Made by a program: the position numbers and the translations under genes. A stretch of DNA of 64,000 bases from Spongilla lacustris (Eukaryota > Porifera > Demospongiae > Spongillida > Spongillidae): NCBI GenBank assembly GCA_949361645.1, contig OX442429.1, positions 2,359,231-2,423,230 of the forward strand, written 5' to 3'. Shown here piece after piece: positions 35,935 through 47,590 of this stretch. The notes below the pieces were generated by a model, which did not search any database, was not told the DNA's origin, and saw only the letters and a list, made by a program, of their open reading frames with translations. Position 1 is the first letter of the stretch; the number at the start of each line of letters is the position of its first letter.

Positions 35935-36015
35935 TACACGTACGTACATACGTACATACATACATACATACGTACATACATACACACATACATACATACA
36001 TACATACATACAATA
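35935..36015. repeat. (ACAT)n microsatellite, inner left X
   Basis: Shorter mirror copy of the arrays at 32,453 and 41,392. Confidence 0.9.
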
Positions 36016-36570
36016 ACATACATGCACATACACACATACATCATATGCACAGCATGCAGCATGCATGCCTTCTTGCACTAAACTCGTGTGCCTTGACAGA
36101 AAATACATACTAATAAATTCATCACATTAGAGTGCTGTGCAAGAAATGACAACATTAGTAAGCAAGCAGTACAGGATACATGACAACAGTTGACAACCCA
36201 TTCAAAGCCCATGAAAAGATACCAATGTGACCTTCTACTCCCTCATATTGTTCTTATTAGTTACCATGGCAACCTGATAAGGTACTCTAACCTTGTGCAA
36301 CCATCTTAGAATTATCAGTGCTGTTGTTGTGCACACTTTATAGAAATGCAGGGGTAGATAGGGAGTACGTGGAAGAGGGAGGGAGGGAAGATGAGGAGGA
36401 AGGGTTCCATAAGGTTTAATCTATGGCTAAACTGTAACATTTGGTCACATATGCACATGTTTCCATACGCCATTAAACAGGGCGCTGACTGGCGAATGGC
36501 GATAGTATAGGTGGGTAAAGACTAGAGAAACACACTATAAATCTTCACCAACGCACGCGCACATTCTAAA

Positions 36571-36774
36571 TTAGTATACTGTTTGTAGCATCAGGTAAAC
36601 ACCACGATTAGAATACAGAACGCTATAAATAGGTAACACACGCCTACAGGGTACGTGTTCCGCGCAATGCGGTCGATTCCGGTCATTGGAAACAGGTCGG
36701 TACTGCTTCCAGACCATTATTCCGTTGCAGATGGAGCATTTTTCATTATATTGATAAAGACGACGGTACTTCAT
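36571..36774 (-). other. Short Cys-rich frame in module X, copy 2 (inner left)
   Basis: Sixty-seven codons; its predicted protein appears identical to that of copy 3 on the other side of the palindrome centre although the DNA differs at a few flanking sites. Cys pattern CxxC and CAEHVPC as in copy 1. TATA-like box CTATTTATACACGG about 90 bp upstream. Confidence 0.35.
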
Positions 36775-37060
36775 TTTTCATTTTTCAATACTTTGCGGCG
36801 CACTGGATTTAGGCCACAAATTGAATTCGATCACGTGCAACATTGACAATCGAGCCCAAAAGGCCCTCCGTGTATAAATAGAAATAGGAGAAATTAAATT
36901 GTGGAAAAGTACACGGGTCCGTGTACTTTTCCACAATTTAATTTCTCCTATTTCTATTTATACACGGAGGGCCTTTTGGGCTCGATTGTCAATGTTGCTC
37001 GTGATCGAATTCAATTTGTGGCCTAAATCCAGCGCGTCGCAAAGTATTGAAAAATGAAAA

Positions 37061-37264
37061 ATGAAGTATCGTCGTCTTTATCAATATAATGAAAAATGCT
37101 CCATCTGCAACGGAATAATGGTCTGGAAGCAGTACCGACCTGTTTCCAATGACCGGAATCGACCGCATTGCGCGGAACACGTACCCTGTAGGCGTGTGTT
37201 ACCTATTTATAGCGTTCTGTATTCTAATCGTGGTGTTTACCTGATGCTACAAACAGTATACTAA
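37061..37264 (+). other. Short Cys-rich frame in module X, copy 3 (inner right)
   Basis: Mirror of copy 2. The two TATA-like boxes and start codons therefore face away from the palindrome centre, a divergent arrangement. Confidence 0.35.
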
Positions 37265-38029
37265 TTTAGAATGTGCGCGTGCGTTGGTGAAGATTTATAG
37301 TGTGTTTCTATAGTCTTTACCCACCTATACTATCGCCAGTCAGCGTCCTGTTTAATGGCGTATGGAAACATGTGCATATGTGACCAAATGTTAGTTTAGC
37401 CATAGATTAAACCTTATGGAACCCTTCCTCCTCATCCTCACTCCCTCCCTCTTCCACTCCCTATCTACCCCTGCCTTTCTATAAAGTGTGTACAACAATA
37501 GCACTGACAATTCTAAGTCAGTTGCACAAGGTCAGAGTACCTTAATAGGTTGCCATGGTAACTAATAAGAACAATATGAGAGAGTAGAAGGTCACATAGG
37601 TATCTTTTCATGGGCGTTGAATGGGTTGTCATGTATCCTGTACTGCTTGCTTACTAATGTTGTCATTTCTCTAATGTGATGAATTCATTAGTATGTATTT
37701 TCTGTCAAGGCACACGAGTTTAGTGCAAGAAGGCATGCATGCTGCATGCTGTGCATGTGATGTATGTGTGTATGTGCATTGAATGGGTTGTCAACTGTTG
37801 TCATGTATCCTGTACTGCTTGCTTACTAATATCCTGTACTGCTTGCTTACTAATGCTTGCTTACTAATGCTTGCTTACTAATGTTGTCATTTCTTGCACA
37901 GCTCTCTAATGTGATGAATTTATTAGTATGTATTTTCTGTCAAGGCACACGAGTTTAGTGCAAGAAGGCATGCATGCTGCATGCTGTGCATGTGATGTAT
38001 GTGTGTATGTGCATGTATGTACATGTATG

Positions 38030-38100
38030 TTATTGTATGTATGTATGTATGTATGTATGTATGTATGTATGTATTTATGTATGTATGTATGTACGTATGT
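38030..38100. repeat. (ATGT)n microsatellite, inner right X
   Basis: Mirror of 35,935-36,015. Confidence 0.9.
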
Positions 38101-41100
38101 ACGTACGTGTATCCATGCTTACCTACATGTACACATCCATACATACACATAATAGCTGTATGTAAGTGCATGTACTAATACTTGCCATTTGTGCTAAATA
38201 TAGTCGGTCCCACAGCCAATCATCCGCCACCTAGGTCATATTCCTGTGTCCTCGGTCCCCACCCAGGTGCCTATTGCCTCTGGATGCTATGGGCATGAGA
38301 GTTCTACTCTCACGCCGATATAGGACCGACTATGTCGGTCCTATAGCCTTATATCACAGCACACCCCGCCCGCTGACACATGGGTGAGGCTGGCTAGGAG
38401 TCCCCTACCCGGGTAACCCAGGTATCCCGCTTGTTATAGGCCCGTCATATGAGGCTATGGGAGCAACTAAATAAAATTTATACATTGTATACATGTATTA
38501 TAGGAATACAAGAAAACTTATTTAATCTACAATACCCACCAAACACTCCAAATGTAAAGGCAGAACACCTTAAGAGGATCACTGTTGCATTTGCTCTGAC
38601 AAGGTTCAGACACTGGCAGACAGAAACAAGCACACATATAATTCATATAGTAACTGTCCACCTTATGAATGATACTGTTGTACAGATTGTTCTGAATGCT
38701 CCCGCCACATGCCTTCTATGGTATGTACCTCCCCCCCCTACTCAGATCACATGATGATTGGTGTGCATACCAACTTCTAATAATAGTACATGATAGGCTT
38801 TACACATTTACCAGCAACAAACACACTCACCACAATCAGGCTTACAATTACTCACACTACTACAGCAATCATAAACTACACACAAGGCTGGGCAGGGGGC
38901 TCAATCTGGAGATACACCCACATCTCCTTATGGAAAAACCCCTGAGGAAAAACGTCTAGCAGGAAAAAATCCACCATACATGTTGGAGAAAAAGCCTCTA
39001 ACTAGCACTGCCCAGTCATATACAACTTAGAACACTTTCTACAAACAGTCCAACAGCTGCCACCTTCTCTGTGCCAGGGATCATCTGCCATCAGTCAAGG
39101 AATCTGCTCTTGTGATAAGCCACATATGCTACCATTTGGCACGAACTAAAGCACAACCAAATAAAATAGAATTACTGGTGCCTACAAGTGCTATGTATGC
39201 ACGAACGCTTAGACTGAACAACTGCATCCAGCTACTGCTTTTACCTGGGCTGCCAGCTGCCACTTACAGCTGGCACCGCCAATAACCAAGCACAACCCCA
39301 CCATTGTACACATACCATCCCCGATCATTACCATGCGTACCGGCCCTACTTAGGTGGGAGCTCATTTTCGGTCTACTTTAAAACTTTCAGATCACAGGAA
39401 AGTGTATATTTCTTCATTCAATAAATGCATGGTGTATAATAGCTGCTTCTCATCCTAGTTTTATAATTATCCTAAGTTACCAATGTTCAGTTCCGTGTAC
39501 ATCCCATATTCATTTGACAAAAACTGCTAAGACTGCAAGTCCCTTTGCGTGGAACATTATTTTTAACAGCACATGACATTGTAATTTGTTTTTCGGTTTA
39601 CTACATGTAGTTTTATTTTTCTTGTGATGAAGACAATGTCATCCTGACCCTGCCTGCATGCACACACATAAAAGCTTAGGGTACTGGTTTAAAGTAGATA
39701 AATTTTACTGATGTTAACCTGGTTAGTCAATTTCATACGAAAGAGTACACGTGTATTACACTGTACGTATGCATGCATCTGTTCATCCATTCACCCATTC
39801 ACTTCACACAACACACATATGTATAAATACTGTACATATGTTCACAGATCATACATACATACACATACATCATACATCACATGCACAGCATGCAGAATGC
39901 ATGCCTTCTTGCACTAAATATAATATACTCGTGTGCCTTGACAGAAAATACATACTAAAAATTAATCACATTAGAGAGCTGTACATGTTGCATGCAAGAA
40001 ATGACAACCGCATTAGTAAGCAGTACGGATACATGACATGAATTGGAACAGTTGACTACCCATTCAATGCCCAGAGACAGATCGTCCTTTCCACCATGTA
40101 CTAATGAAGTGCAGTTTTCTCACCCTATGAAAAGATATGTATGTGACCTTTCACTCCCTTATTGTTCTTATTAGTTACCATGGCAACCTGATAAGGTACT
40201 CTGACCTTGTACAACCATGTTAGAATTATCAGTGCTGTTGTTGTACGTACTATATACATACAGAAAGGCAGGGCTATATAGGAAAGGAGGGTGAGGAGGA
40301 AAGGTCATAAGGTGATTAATCTATGGCTAAAAAATCACATTTGGTCCCATATGTACATGTTTCCGTACGCCATTAAAGAGCTGGCAATTGTATAGATGGG
40401 TAAAGACTTACTATTAATCTTTGACACCAACACACACACACATTCTAAATAGTATACTGTTTGTAGCATCAGGTACACACCATGATTATGACGATACAGA
40501 ACGCAACAATGTATAAACAGGTACACATGCTTACAGGGCGTACGTATTCTGTGCAGAGGGGCCGATTCCGGACATCGGAGACAGGTCGGCACTGCTTCCA
40601 GACCATTATTCCATTGCAGATGGAGCACTGTTCATTATATTGATAAAGATGACATTTTATTTGGTTCTTTGTTTGGTGCCAAATGGTGGCATATGTGTCT
40701 TAACACAAGAGCAGATTCCTTGACTGATGGCAAATGATCCCTGGCACAGAGGTGGCAGCTGTTGAACTGTTTGTAGAATGTATTTTAAGTTGTATGTGGC
40801 TGGGCAGTGCTACATGTAGTTAGAGAACATGTATGGTGGATTTTTTCTTGCTAGACGTTTTTCGTCAGGGTTTTTTTTCCATAAGGTGATGTGGGCTCAT
40901 CTCCAGATTGAGCCCCCAGCCCAGCCTTGTGTGTTGTTTGTGATTGCTGTAGTAGTGTGAGTATTTGTAAGCTTGCCTGATTGTGGTGAGTATGTTTGTT
41001 GCTGGTACATGTGTAAAGCCTATCATGTACTATTATTAGAAGTTGGTGTGCACAGTTGACATGGCACCAATCATCATGTGATCTGAGAAGGGGGGAGGTA

Positions 41101-41391
41101 CATACCATGGAAGGCATGTGGCAGGAGCATTCAGAACAATCTGTACAACAGTATCATTCATAAGGTGGACAGTTACTATATGAATTGTGTTTGTGTTTGC
41201 ATGTTTCTGTCTGTCAGTGTCTGAACCTTGTCAGAGCAAATGCAACAGTGATCCTCTTAAGGTGTTTTGCCTTTACATTTGGAGTGTTTGGTGGGTATTG
41301 TAGATTAAATAGGTTTTCTTAATAATTTTTATGTAGCATAAATGGCAAGTATTGGCACAGTACAAGCACTTACATACAGCTATTATGTGTA

Positions 41392-41524
41392 TGTATGGAT
41401 GTATACATGGAGGTATATATGCATGTATGTATGCATGTATGCATGTATGCATTTATGCATGTATGTATGTGTGTAGTATGTATGTATGTATGTATGTATG
41501 TATGTATGTATGTATGTAGGTATG

Positions 41525-41558
<34 letters not shown>

Positions 41559-41640
41559 TGTATGTATGTATGTATGTATGTATGTATGTATGTACGTGTG
41601 TGTGTGTGTATGTATATATGTATGTATGTATGTAGGTATG

Positions 41641-41674
<34 letters not shown>

Positions 41675-41755
41675 TGTACGTGTGTATGTACGTGTGTGTA
41701 TGTATGTATGTATGTATGTATGTATGTATGTATGTATGTATGTATGTATGTGCAT
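41392..41755. repeat. (ATGT)n microsatellite, outer right X
   Basis: Longest of the four arrays (about 360 bp), with internal TATA and CGTG variants. Confidence 0.95.
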
Positions 41756-42844
41756 GGTAATGCATGTCTAGATCTTATCAAGAGTTTATGTTCCATAGTA
41801 ACATGTACTAAAATCAATTGCAAGATATAAATAAACTGGACAAATGATATGCAATATGAATGCTTCTGTACAGTATTACAGGATAACAATTAAATGTATG
41901 TGCGCAGTGTTTAGGGGCTGTTGACAGAACCAGGATCAGTACATAAATAATTTGACCTGAATTAGGGCCCCATGGTTATAGTGTCCCCTGCTTAGGCACA
42001 TCCTTTATGGTCTAGTTACAAATACCAGAAGAACAGACCGGTACCAGTGTATGTTAATTACACTGCAAGCCAAGTACTGCAGGTTAACCAGTTAGTCCAT
42101 TTCTCAAGAAAGGGGTGTATTTGTTAGCATGCATGGATACACAATGTGTGCAATGCATCCATCCATCCATATTCATCCACCCACCTACACACATTTACAT
42201 ATAAATACGCATACATACATACACACATACTACATACAACATACATAAACTGTGATGCATGCATGCCTTCTTGCGCTACATATAACATATACTCGTGTGC
42301 CTTGAAAGAAAATACTTATATCATTTCTTTTTAACATTAGAGAGCTGCACATGGTGCATGCAAGAAATGACAACATTAGTAAGTAGTACCGATACATGAC
42401 AGTTGAGAATGAAAGACCCTATTCAAAGCCCAGAGACAGATCGTCCTTTCCACCATGTACTAATGAAGTGCAGTTTTCTCACCCCATGAAAAGATACTTA
42501 TATGATGTATCTACACCTTCCACCTCCCTCTCATACAATGTATTGTTCTTATAAGTTACCATGGCAACAAGGTACAGCGCTTTGAACTTGTGCAACCACC
42601 TTAGAATTGTCAGTGCTGTTGTTGCAGTTTATAGATCTAGTTGGGAAAGCCAGCAGGGAGGGAGAGGGTGGGAGGGCGACGAGGAAGAGTTCTGTAAGGT
42701 CATAAGGTGCATAGGCTAAACTGTCACATTTGTCCACAGTATCACATATGCACATGTTTAGTTTGTATGCCATTAAATAGGATGCTGACCATCGATTGAA
42801 TATTTTAGCTACATTGCACGTAAAGACTACAGAAACACACCCTA

Positions 42845-43069
42845 TTAATCTTCGCAACACACACGCACACACACATATACTGTTTGTAGCATCGGGTACA
42901 CACCACGATACAGAACGCTATAAATAGGTAACACGCGCCTACAGGGTACGTGTTCCGCGCAGAGCGGTCGATTCCGGTGATTGGAGACAGGTCGGTACTG
43001 CTTCCATACCATTATTCCGTTGCAGATGAAGCATTTTTCATTATATTGATAAAGACGACGGTACTTCAT
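42845..43069 (-). other. Short Cys-rich frame in module X, copy 4 (outer right)
   Basis: Same start and CxxC/CAEHVPC cysteines as the other copies, with a few replacements (for example F for S in the CxxC loop) and a different C terminus running into CVRVCC. Confidence 0.3.
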
Positions 43070-43211
43070 TTTTCATTTTTCAATACTTTGCGGCGCACTG
43101 GATTTAGGCCACAAATTGAATTCGATCACGTGCAACATTGACAATCGAGCCCAAAAGGCCCTCCGTGTATAAATAGAAATAGGAGAAATTAAATTGTGGA
43201 AAAGTACACGG

Positions 43212-43372
43212 ACCTACACGGACCCTTTCAGATAAGCTTTTTAAATTCCCGAAAACGTAGATTTCACTTTTTCCAGTCTTGGGAAAGTACAGCAAATTCC
43301 CATGATTGGGATTTTAAACGCTTGGGAATCCGCTAATTCCCAATACGGGAATCGCAAATGGTTTTCCTGTGC
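43212..43372. repeat. GGGAAT/ATTCCC repeat, right flank of the palindrome
   Basis: Contains TTAAATTCCCG, TCTTGGGAAAG, AATTCCCATGATTGGGATTT and GCAAATGGTTTTCCTGTG. The last matches, inverted, the CACAGGAAAACCGTTTACG edge at 27,283. Confidence 0.75.
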
Positions 43373-43426
43373 ACCTCGGTTGGTTCGGCCTAGGCCCTAC
43401 CAGGCCCTACCGTAGCTACGCCACTG

Positions 43427-43693
43427 CATTCACTTACCTCATAGTTTCACACGTATGCTTGCAAAGTGAGGCTACTTGTACGCAGTATGATGTAGATACT
43501 GCCTGTGTACTTTCTGGCTTCTGCCGCTATAAAGGTGCTCATTCATTAGAACGTGCATCCACGATTCTAATGAATGAGCACCTTTAATTGAAATCTATAG
43601 CGGCAGAAAGTACACAGGCAGTATCTACATCACACTGCGTACAAGTAGTCTCACTTTGTAAGCATACGTGTGAAACTATGAGGTAAGTGAATG
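43427..43693. repeat. 267-bp snap-back inverted repeat
   Basis: From CATTCACTTACCTCATAG to its complement CTATGAGGTAAGTGAATG, the two arms (about 120 bp each) are nearly identical, with a ~13-bp loop at about 43,552-43,564 and one unpaired ~10-bp stretch. It starts directly after a CCACTG hAT-type end and contains no open frame of note. RNA from it would form one long hairpin. Confidence 0.9.
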
Positions 43694-44061
43694 ATTGTTT
43701 TCACACTGTAGTGCACGTGGTCGCCATAGGCCCCTATCGTCAATATGACCTCGGAGCTACGTGACTGGTTATGCCGATTACATTTAGTTCCGGTGAAGAT
43801 TTAAACACTGATGCACAGTAACGTGTTCGTGGCTTTGCCTACACGCGGTTAGATGAGACACTATGCAGTGGCGGATACAGGGGGGGGCAAACCCGGCCTA
43901 TGCCCCCCCTAACTAATAAGGATACGCCTCCTGTCTATTGTAATGAATTTAATTACATGTCATCAGCGCCGCACTGTCTTAGCTCTTGCAGGCGCTAGAC
44001 CTGTCGTACGTGCTAAGTATCACCCCTGACACGTGGCACTTTTTCTATTGTGCTTTTGAGC

Positions 44062-44155
44062 GTTCAGTTCGTACATTCGTTCAGCGTTCAGTTCGTAGTT
44101 CGTACATTCGTTCAGCGCTCAGTTCGTACATTCGTTCAGCGTTCAGTTCGTACAT
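44062..44155. repeat. Tandem repeat (GTTCAGTTCGTACATTCGTTCAGC)
   Basis: Three to four copies, slightly irregular, inside the hAT-like element. Confidence 0.85.
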
Positions 44156-44477
44156 TGCGAATTTCAATTTCAATTGCCGTCAGGAAAGTAGTAGATCTGC
44201 GGAGTCCGCCGTCATCCGGATCACATGGCTAAGCGTCAGCTGACCATTGCTGAAGTGTTTGCGGCGTGCAAAAAGTGTACAGTGTATGTGCCAATGAATC
44301 ATTAATCATACGAGTGAGATTTTGTAGTGAAGAAAGCAGAGTCTACTCTTGAGTGCCTAACCCTAAAAACACCAGTGGCTAGGGTTTTGGAGCGGAGATG
44401 ATGGTGCTTACTGCGCTTTCCCAGACACCCTGGCAAGTTCGGAGGGGCACGCCCCCATTCCCATCCCTAGCTATATG

Positions 44478-44696
44478 CAGGGTTGCCGAAAGTCAGGCCG
44501 GGGTCCGGCCTGTGACCAGCCGGTCTGACAGCCCCGGCCTGTCAGATCGGCCTGCCAGGTCGATATTAATAATACATTCATAGCTAATTGATAATTTGAT
44601 CGCTTACATGTAGATTGTATGAATGGCCTTGAATGTTGTTCAGACTCATTCTTTGCATACATAATCCAGACGAATTCGTAATTACCGTAGAGTATT

Positions 44697-44728
<32 letters not shown>

Positions 44729-45743
44729 CCAAAAAAAAAAAAAGGTCCCGTGTTTAAACGAGCGTATCGACGTAATCATGAACGCAGCTGCATGCGTGAG
44801 CTGCGTGCCATACTTTAAACTCCTGCTGGAGTGCCAGTTCTTTCCTGAAATATTTAAACGGGTACGCGGAAGTTTTAAAGATTACGTCGATATACGTTTG
44901 TTTCCCACTAAGTAGAAAACAAAACACTAACTCTACTTCCATTGTTTGGTCGCATTTCAAGGTGTACAGAGTCTATATATCTTTCATATAAAAGAACTCT
45001 AGCTGCTAAAAGCTAAAAAGCCCCCACTTGAACAGTATTTTACAATGAAGGTTCCCCCATTATCTGTGTCATGCACCACTCATATTTTATGTCATCTGTT
45101 GATCACAACTCCATGCATGAGTTGCACTTGCAACCTTATTCATGTAAGTACATGTACATTTTTGGTAATGACAACGTGAGTTTCTCATTCTCGTGCACAA
45201 CTGACCATGCTAAAGAACTCCATTATTCGCATGACTTCTCTAATGCATCATGTACATGTTAATCACTTGGAACAGGAATCTATAACCCACATCAATGAAG
45301 CTGTCCAGTACGTCCCCCACCCCCATCCCCAACCCCACCTCATTCACCTCCATAAAAATGGTTGGTAGTATATGTAATGTGGAACACTCGACACAGAAAT
45401 ATGCTTTGGCCTTTATCTCTATATGTGATCAGGCATGCAGTTTACATTTATGTACATGTATGTATTATTTGCACTTCCAATACTGCCAATGCCACACATG
45501 CAGAGTCAGTAATCCTTCCTAACGGAGACAGAGCACCCTGAAATCAGTCAAAGCTGTGCATCTATATATGATCTCTGATAACACAATGCATGTAATTGCT
45601 GGCGCATGCATTGGTGTGACAATCTACTCCCCCTTTGTGGGCGGATCCCAGCCTGTCAGGTGAGAGTCCGGCCTGCCAGGCCAAGCGGACAGTCCGGCCT
45701 GGCAGGCCGACCTGTCATGCCGGGCTGGCCTTTGGCAACCCTG
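44478..45743. mobile_element. 1.27-kb hAT-like element nested in the 1.92-kb one
   Basis: Ends CAGGGTTGCCGAAAG and CTTTGGCAACCCTG. Flanks GCTATATG (44,470-44,477) and CCTATATG (45,744-45,751): an 8-bp TSD with one mismatch. Subterminal GGCCTGNCAGGCC-type palindromes occur at both ends. Interior shares the GTGTTTAAACGAGCG module with the 1,223-1,905 element. No coding sequence. Confidence 0.85.
44700..44900 (+). repeat. Module shared with the 1.2-1.9 kb hAT-like element
   Basis: C-run, A-run, GTGTTTAAACGAGCG, ATCATGAACGCAGCTGC, CCAGTTCTTTCCTGAAATAT, TTTAAACGGGTACGCGGAAG appear in the same order at about 1344-1545, although the two host elements have different ends. Either a captured common segment or an inner insertion whose ends are lost. 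Confidence 0.75.
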
Positions 45744-45883
45744 CCTATATGCCCCCCCTAACACAAAATCCTGTATCCGCCCCTGCTATGAAGCCAAGGG
45801 GGTAAGGGCCTCGTTACAGCCAGTATGGGGGTAAGTATGAAGCAACCCTCGCGACTTATGATTGTTTGCTTTTTTAAACACAC

Positions 45884-46040
45884 CTGGCAAATGCAACCAT
45901 AGGTAATTAAGACACCAATCTGCCCTGAAGTATCTTTCTACTTTCCTTTCGCAACCAAAAACACGCTTTGGAAAGGCAAATTCCATGAAACTTTCGGGAC
46001 CGTTTGCAGCCAATGTACTCAATAGTGTTGCAGCTGTCAT
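45884..46040 (-). other. First exon of a TTF-type zinc-finger (hAT/ZMYM1-like) gene
   Basis: ATG at 46,040 opens MTAATLLSTLAANGPESFME and continues FPKRVFG, RYFRADWCLNYLWLHL, then a donor CCAG|GTGTGT. FPKR.FG followed about ten residues later by F...W...YPWLHY is the start of the TTF-type zinc finger found in hAT-derived transposases and ZMYM1-like proteins, which normally continues with FCYLC. That continuation would be on a later exon; downstream on this strand the 1.92-kb hAT-like element begins only 100 bp away and no further exon was recognised. Probably the stranded 5' end of an older transposase gene. Confidence 0.5.
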
Positions 46041-46451
46041 GAATAGAACGGTATTGCAGCTACTTTACTCATTTGTAATTTATTAATTAATTTCAAATTG
46101 GGTGTGCATGTGGTTGGGTAAAAATATTGGTCCGGCAGCCGCTGGACCTGCCGGTCCGGTTCCGCCAGCCCTGACCGTAGTCAGGCTGGTGCTTCTGAGT
46201 TAAATATTCGCGCGCACTCACACACACGCACAAACACAGTTAAGACCATCCACGTGTGCTATATATAACATACCTATTTGTATAGCTAAGGTTCGAAGGG
46301 TTGAAGGTGCATACTGCATGTACTGCAAGTGAAGTTTATATCAACTATCTATCATACACAATGTATATACAGCACACCTATAAATATAGCTTACTTATCT
46401 AGTACTGTACTAACCCCAGCAAAGACGTATAAGCTCTAGTTCTTCTTAGTT

Positions 46452-46488
<37 letters not shown>

Positions 46489-47520
46489 ATGTGTGTGCGT
46501 GCGTGCGTGCGTGCGTGTGTATGTGTGTGTGTGTCTCTGCCTTACACTGAAAGAAGTACATCTTCTACCGTTGTACATGCTCGCAAAACAAAACTTATCA
46601 ATTTTATGTATATGTATAATTGGATGCTTGGCATAAAATTTAATAGTCGTCACTAGCCAGAGTGTATTTACATTACGTAACAATAATAAGAAGAAAAAGA
46701 TACATACATACATAGAAAAACAAGAAGATGAATATATAATATAATTATAATAATAACAGAATCGCTGTAAAAGTATACAGTTCCGAGGTGTGACTTTCTA
46801 CATTTCCGAGTCGCCACTGTAATCCCATACCATCCAGTCCTAGCAAGTAAAAGCACCATGCATGCAGTCTCCTAGCTTCAGATGCAAATGAGTAACATAG
46901 ACACCTTTGTGCAAAAAAACTTCCAGGAAGACACCAAGGATATCTCCTGCTACAAATACAAGTGATGATGATTTTCACTTATACTATTTGTATGATATTC
47001 TAAAAGGGATTCAACAGAAGGATAATACAATACAAAAAAAAAAAGTAGACTAAGAACTTGATAAGTATATGAAAGAAGACGAAACAGACTTAAGCTGACC
47101 CACTTATTTGGTGGAAAGTACTTAATGGCTAAACATTATTTAGCCATTCGTGATTCAAACGCTCCTTCAGAAATTGTATTTTCTGTTGCCGATAACATAT
47201 CAAAGAAAAGATGCATTGCCTTCGCGCCTAAGTAAGCGCATATTTCTCCGTCAGATAGAACTGTAAGCTTCTAGGCCAACTGCAAGCAAGGTGAATTATC
47301 CTCTGCAGGTTTATGCGGAGGCTTGCTCTCTGCATGTATTCCTTATTTAATGTGATCACCGCATTCATACTCCGTAAAATATTGCATACTTTAACAGCTG
47401 TGAAGGTTGTAAATTAACCGGACTGTAACCGCGGTATGTCAAATTTAACCGCGATATATCGTTGCCCGCTATATATTGCGGCAACCCTGTTAATTCCTCA
47501 TTTTAAATTTGTACGTCCGC
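46041..47520. other. No recognisable gene
   Basis: Contains a (GT)n array (46,455-46,540) and scattered CCGGTCCGG-type palindromes near 46,130. A splice-bounded minus-strand stretch near 46,845-46,950 (GDILGVFLEVFLHKGVYVTH) is open for 35 codons but not recognisable. Confidence 0.4.
46455..46540. repeat. (GT)n microsatellite
   Basis: GT run with GCGT variants. Confidence 0.95.
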
Positions 47521-47590
47521 CCTTGTTAAATCAGCCGTTTTGTAAGGATATTAAGCTGCCAATTTGCGTATTAAACGTCAGAGTATATAC

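Larger units (their letters stand above)
43866..45785. mobile_element. 1.92-kb hAT-like element with 5-bp TSD CTATG
   Basis: Ends CAGTGGCGGATACAGG and CCTGTATCCGCCCCTG. CTATG flanks it at 43,861-43,865 and 45,786-45,790. The empty site at 25,930-25,945 (inverted) has the sequence once. Interior: a 24-bp tandem repeat and a nested 1.27-kb element; no transposase. Confidence 0.88.

Noticed and set aside
47564..47590. Upstream TTG start extending the decarboxylase by nine residues
   Set aside because: ATG at 47,591 gives MAGAIPYG, which is the start conserved in the pseudogene copy; the upstream bases are not coding there.
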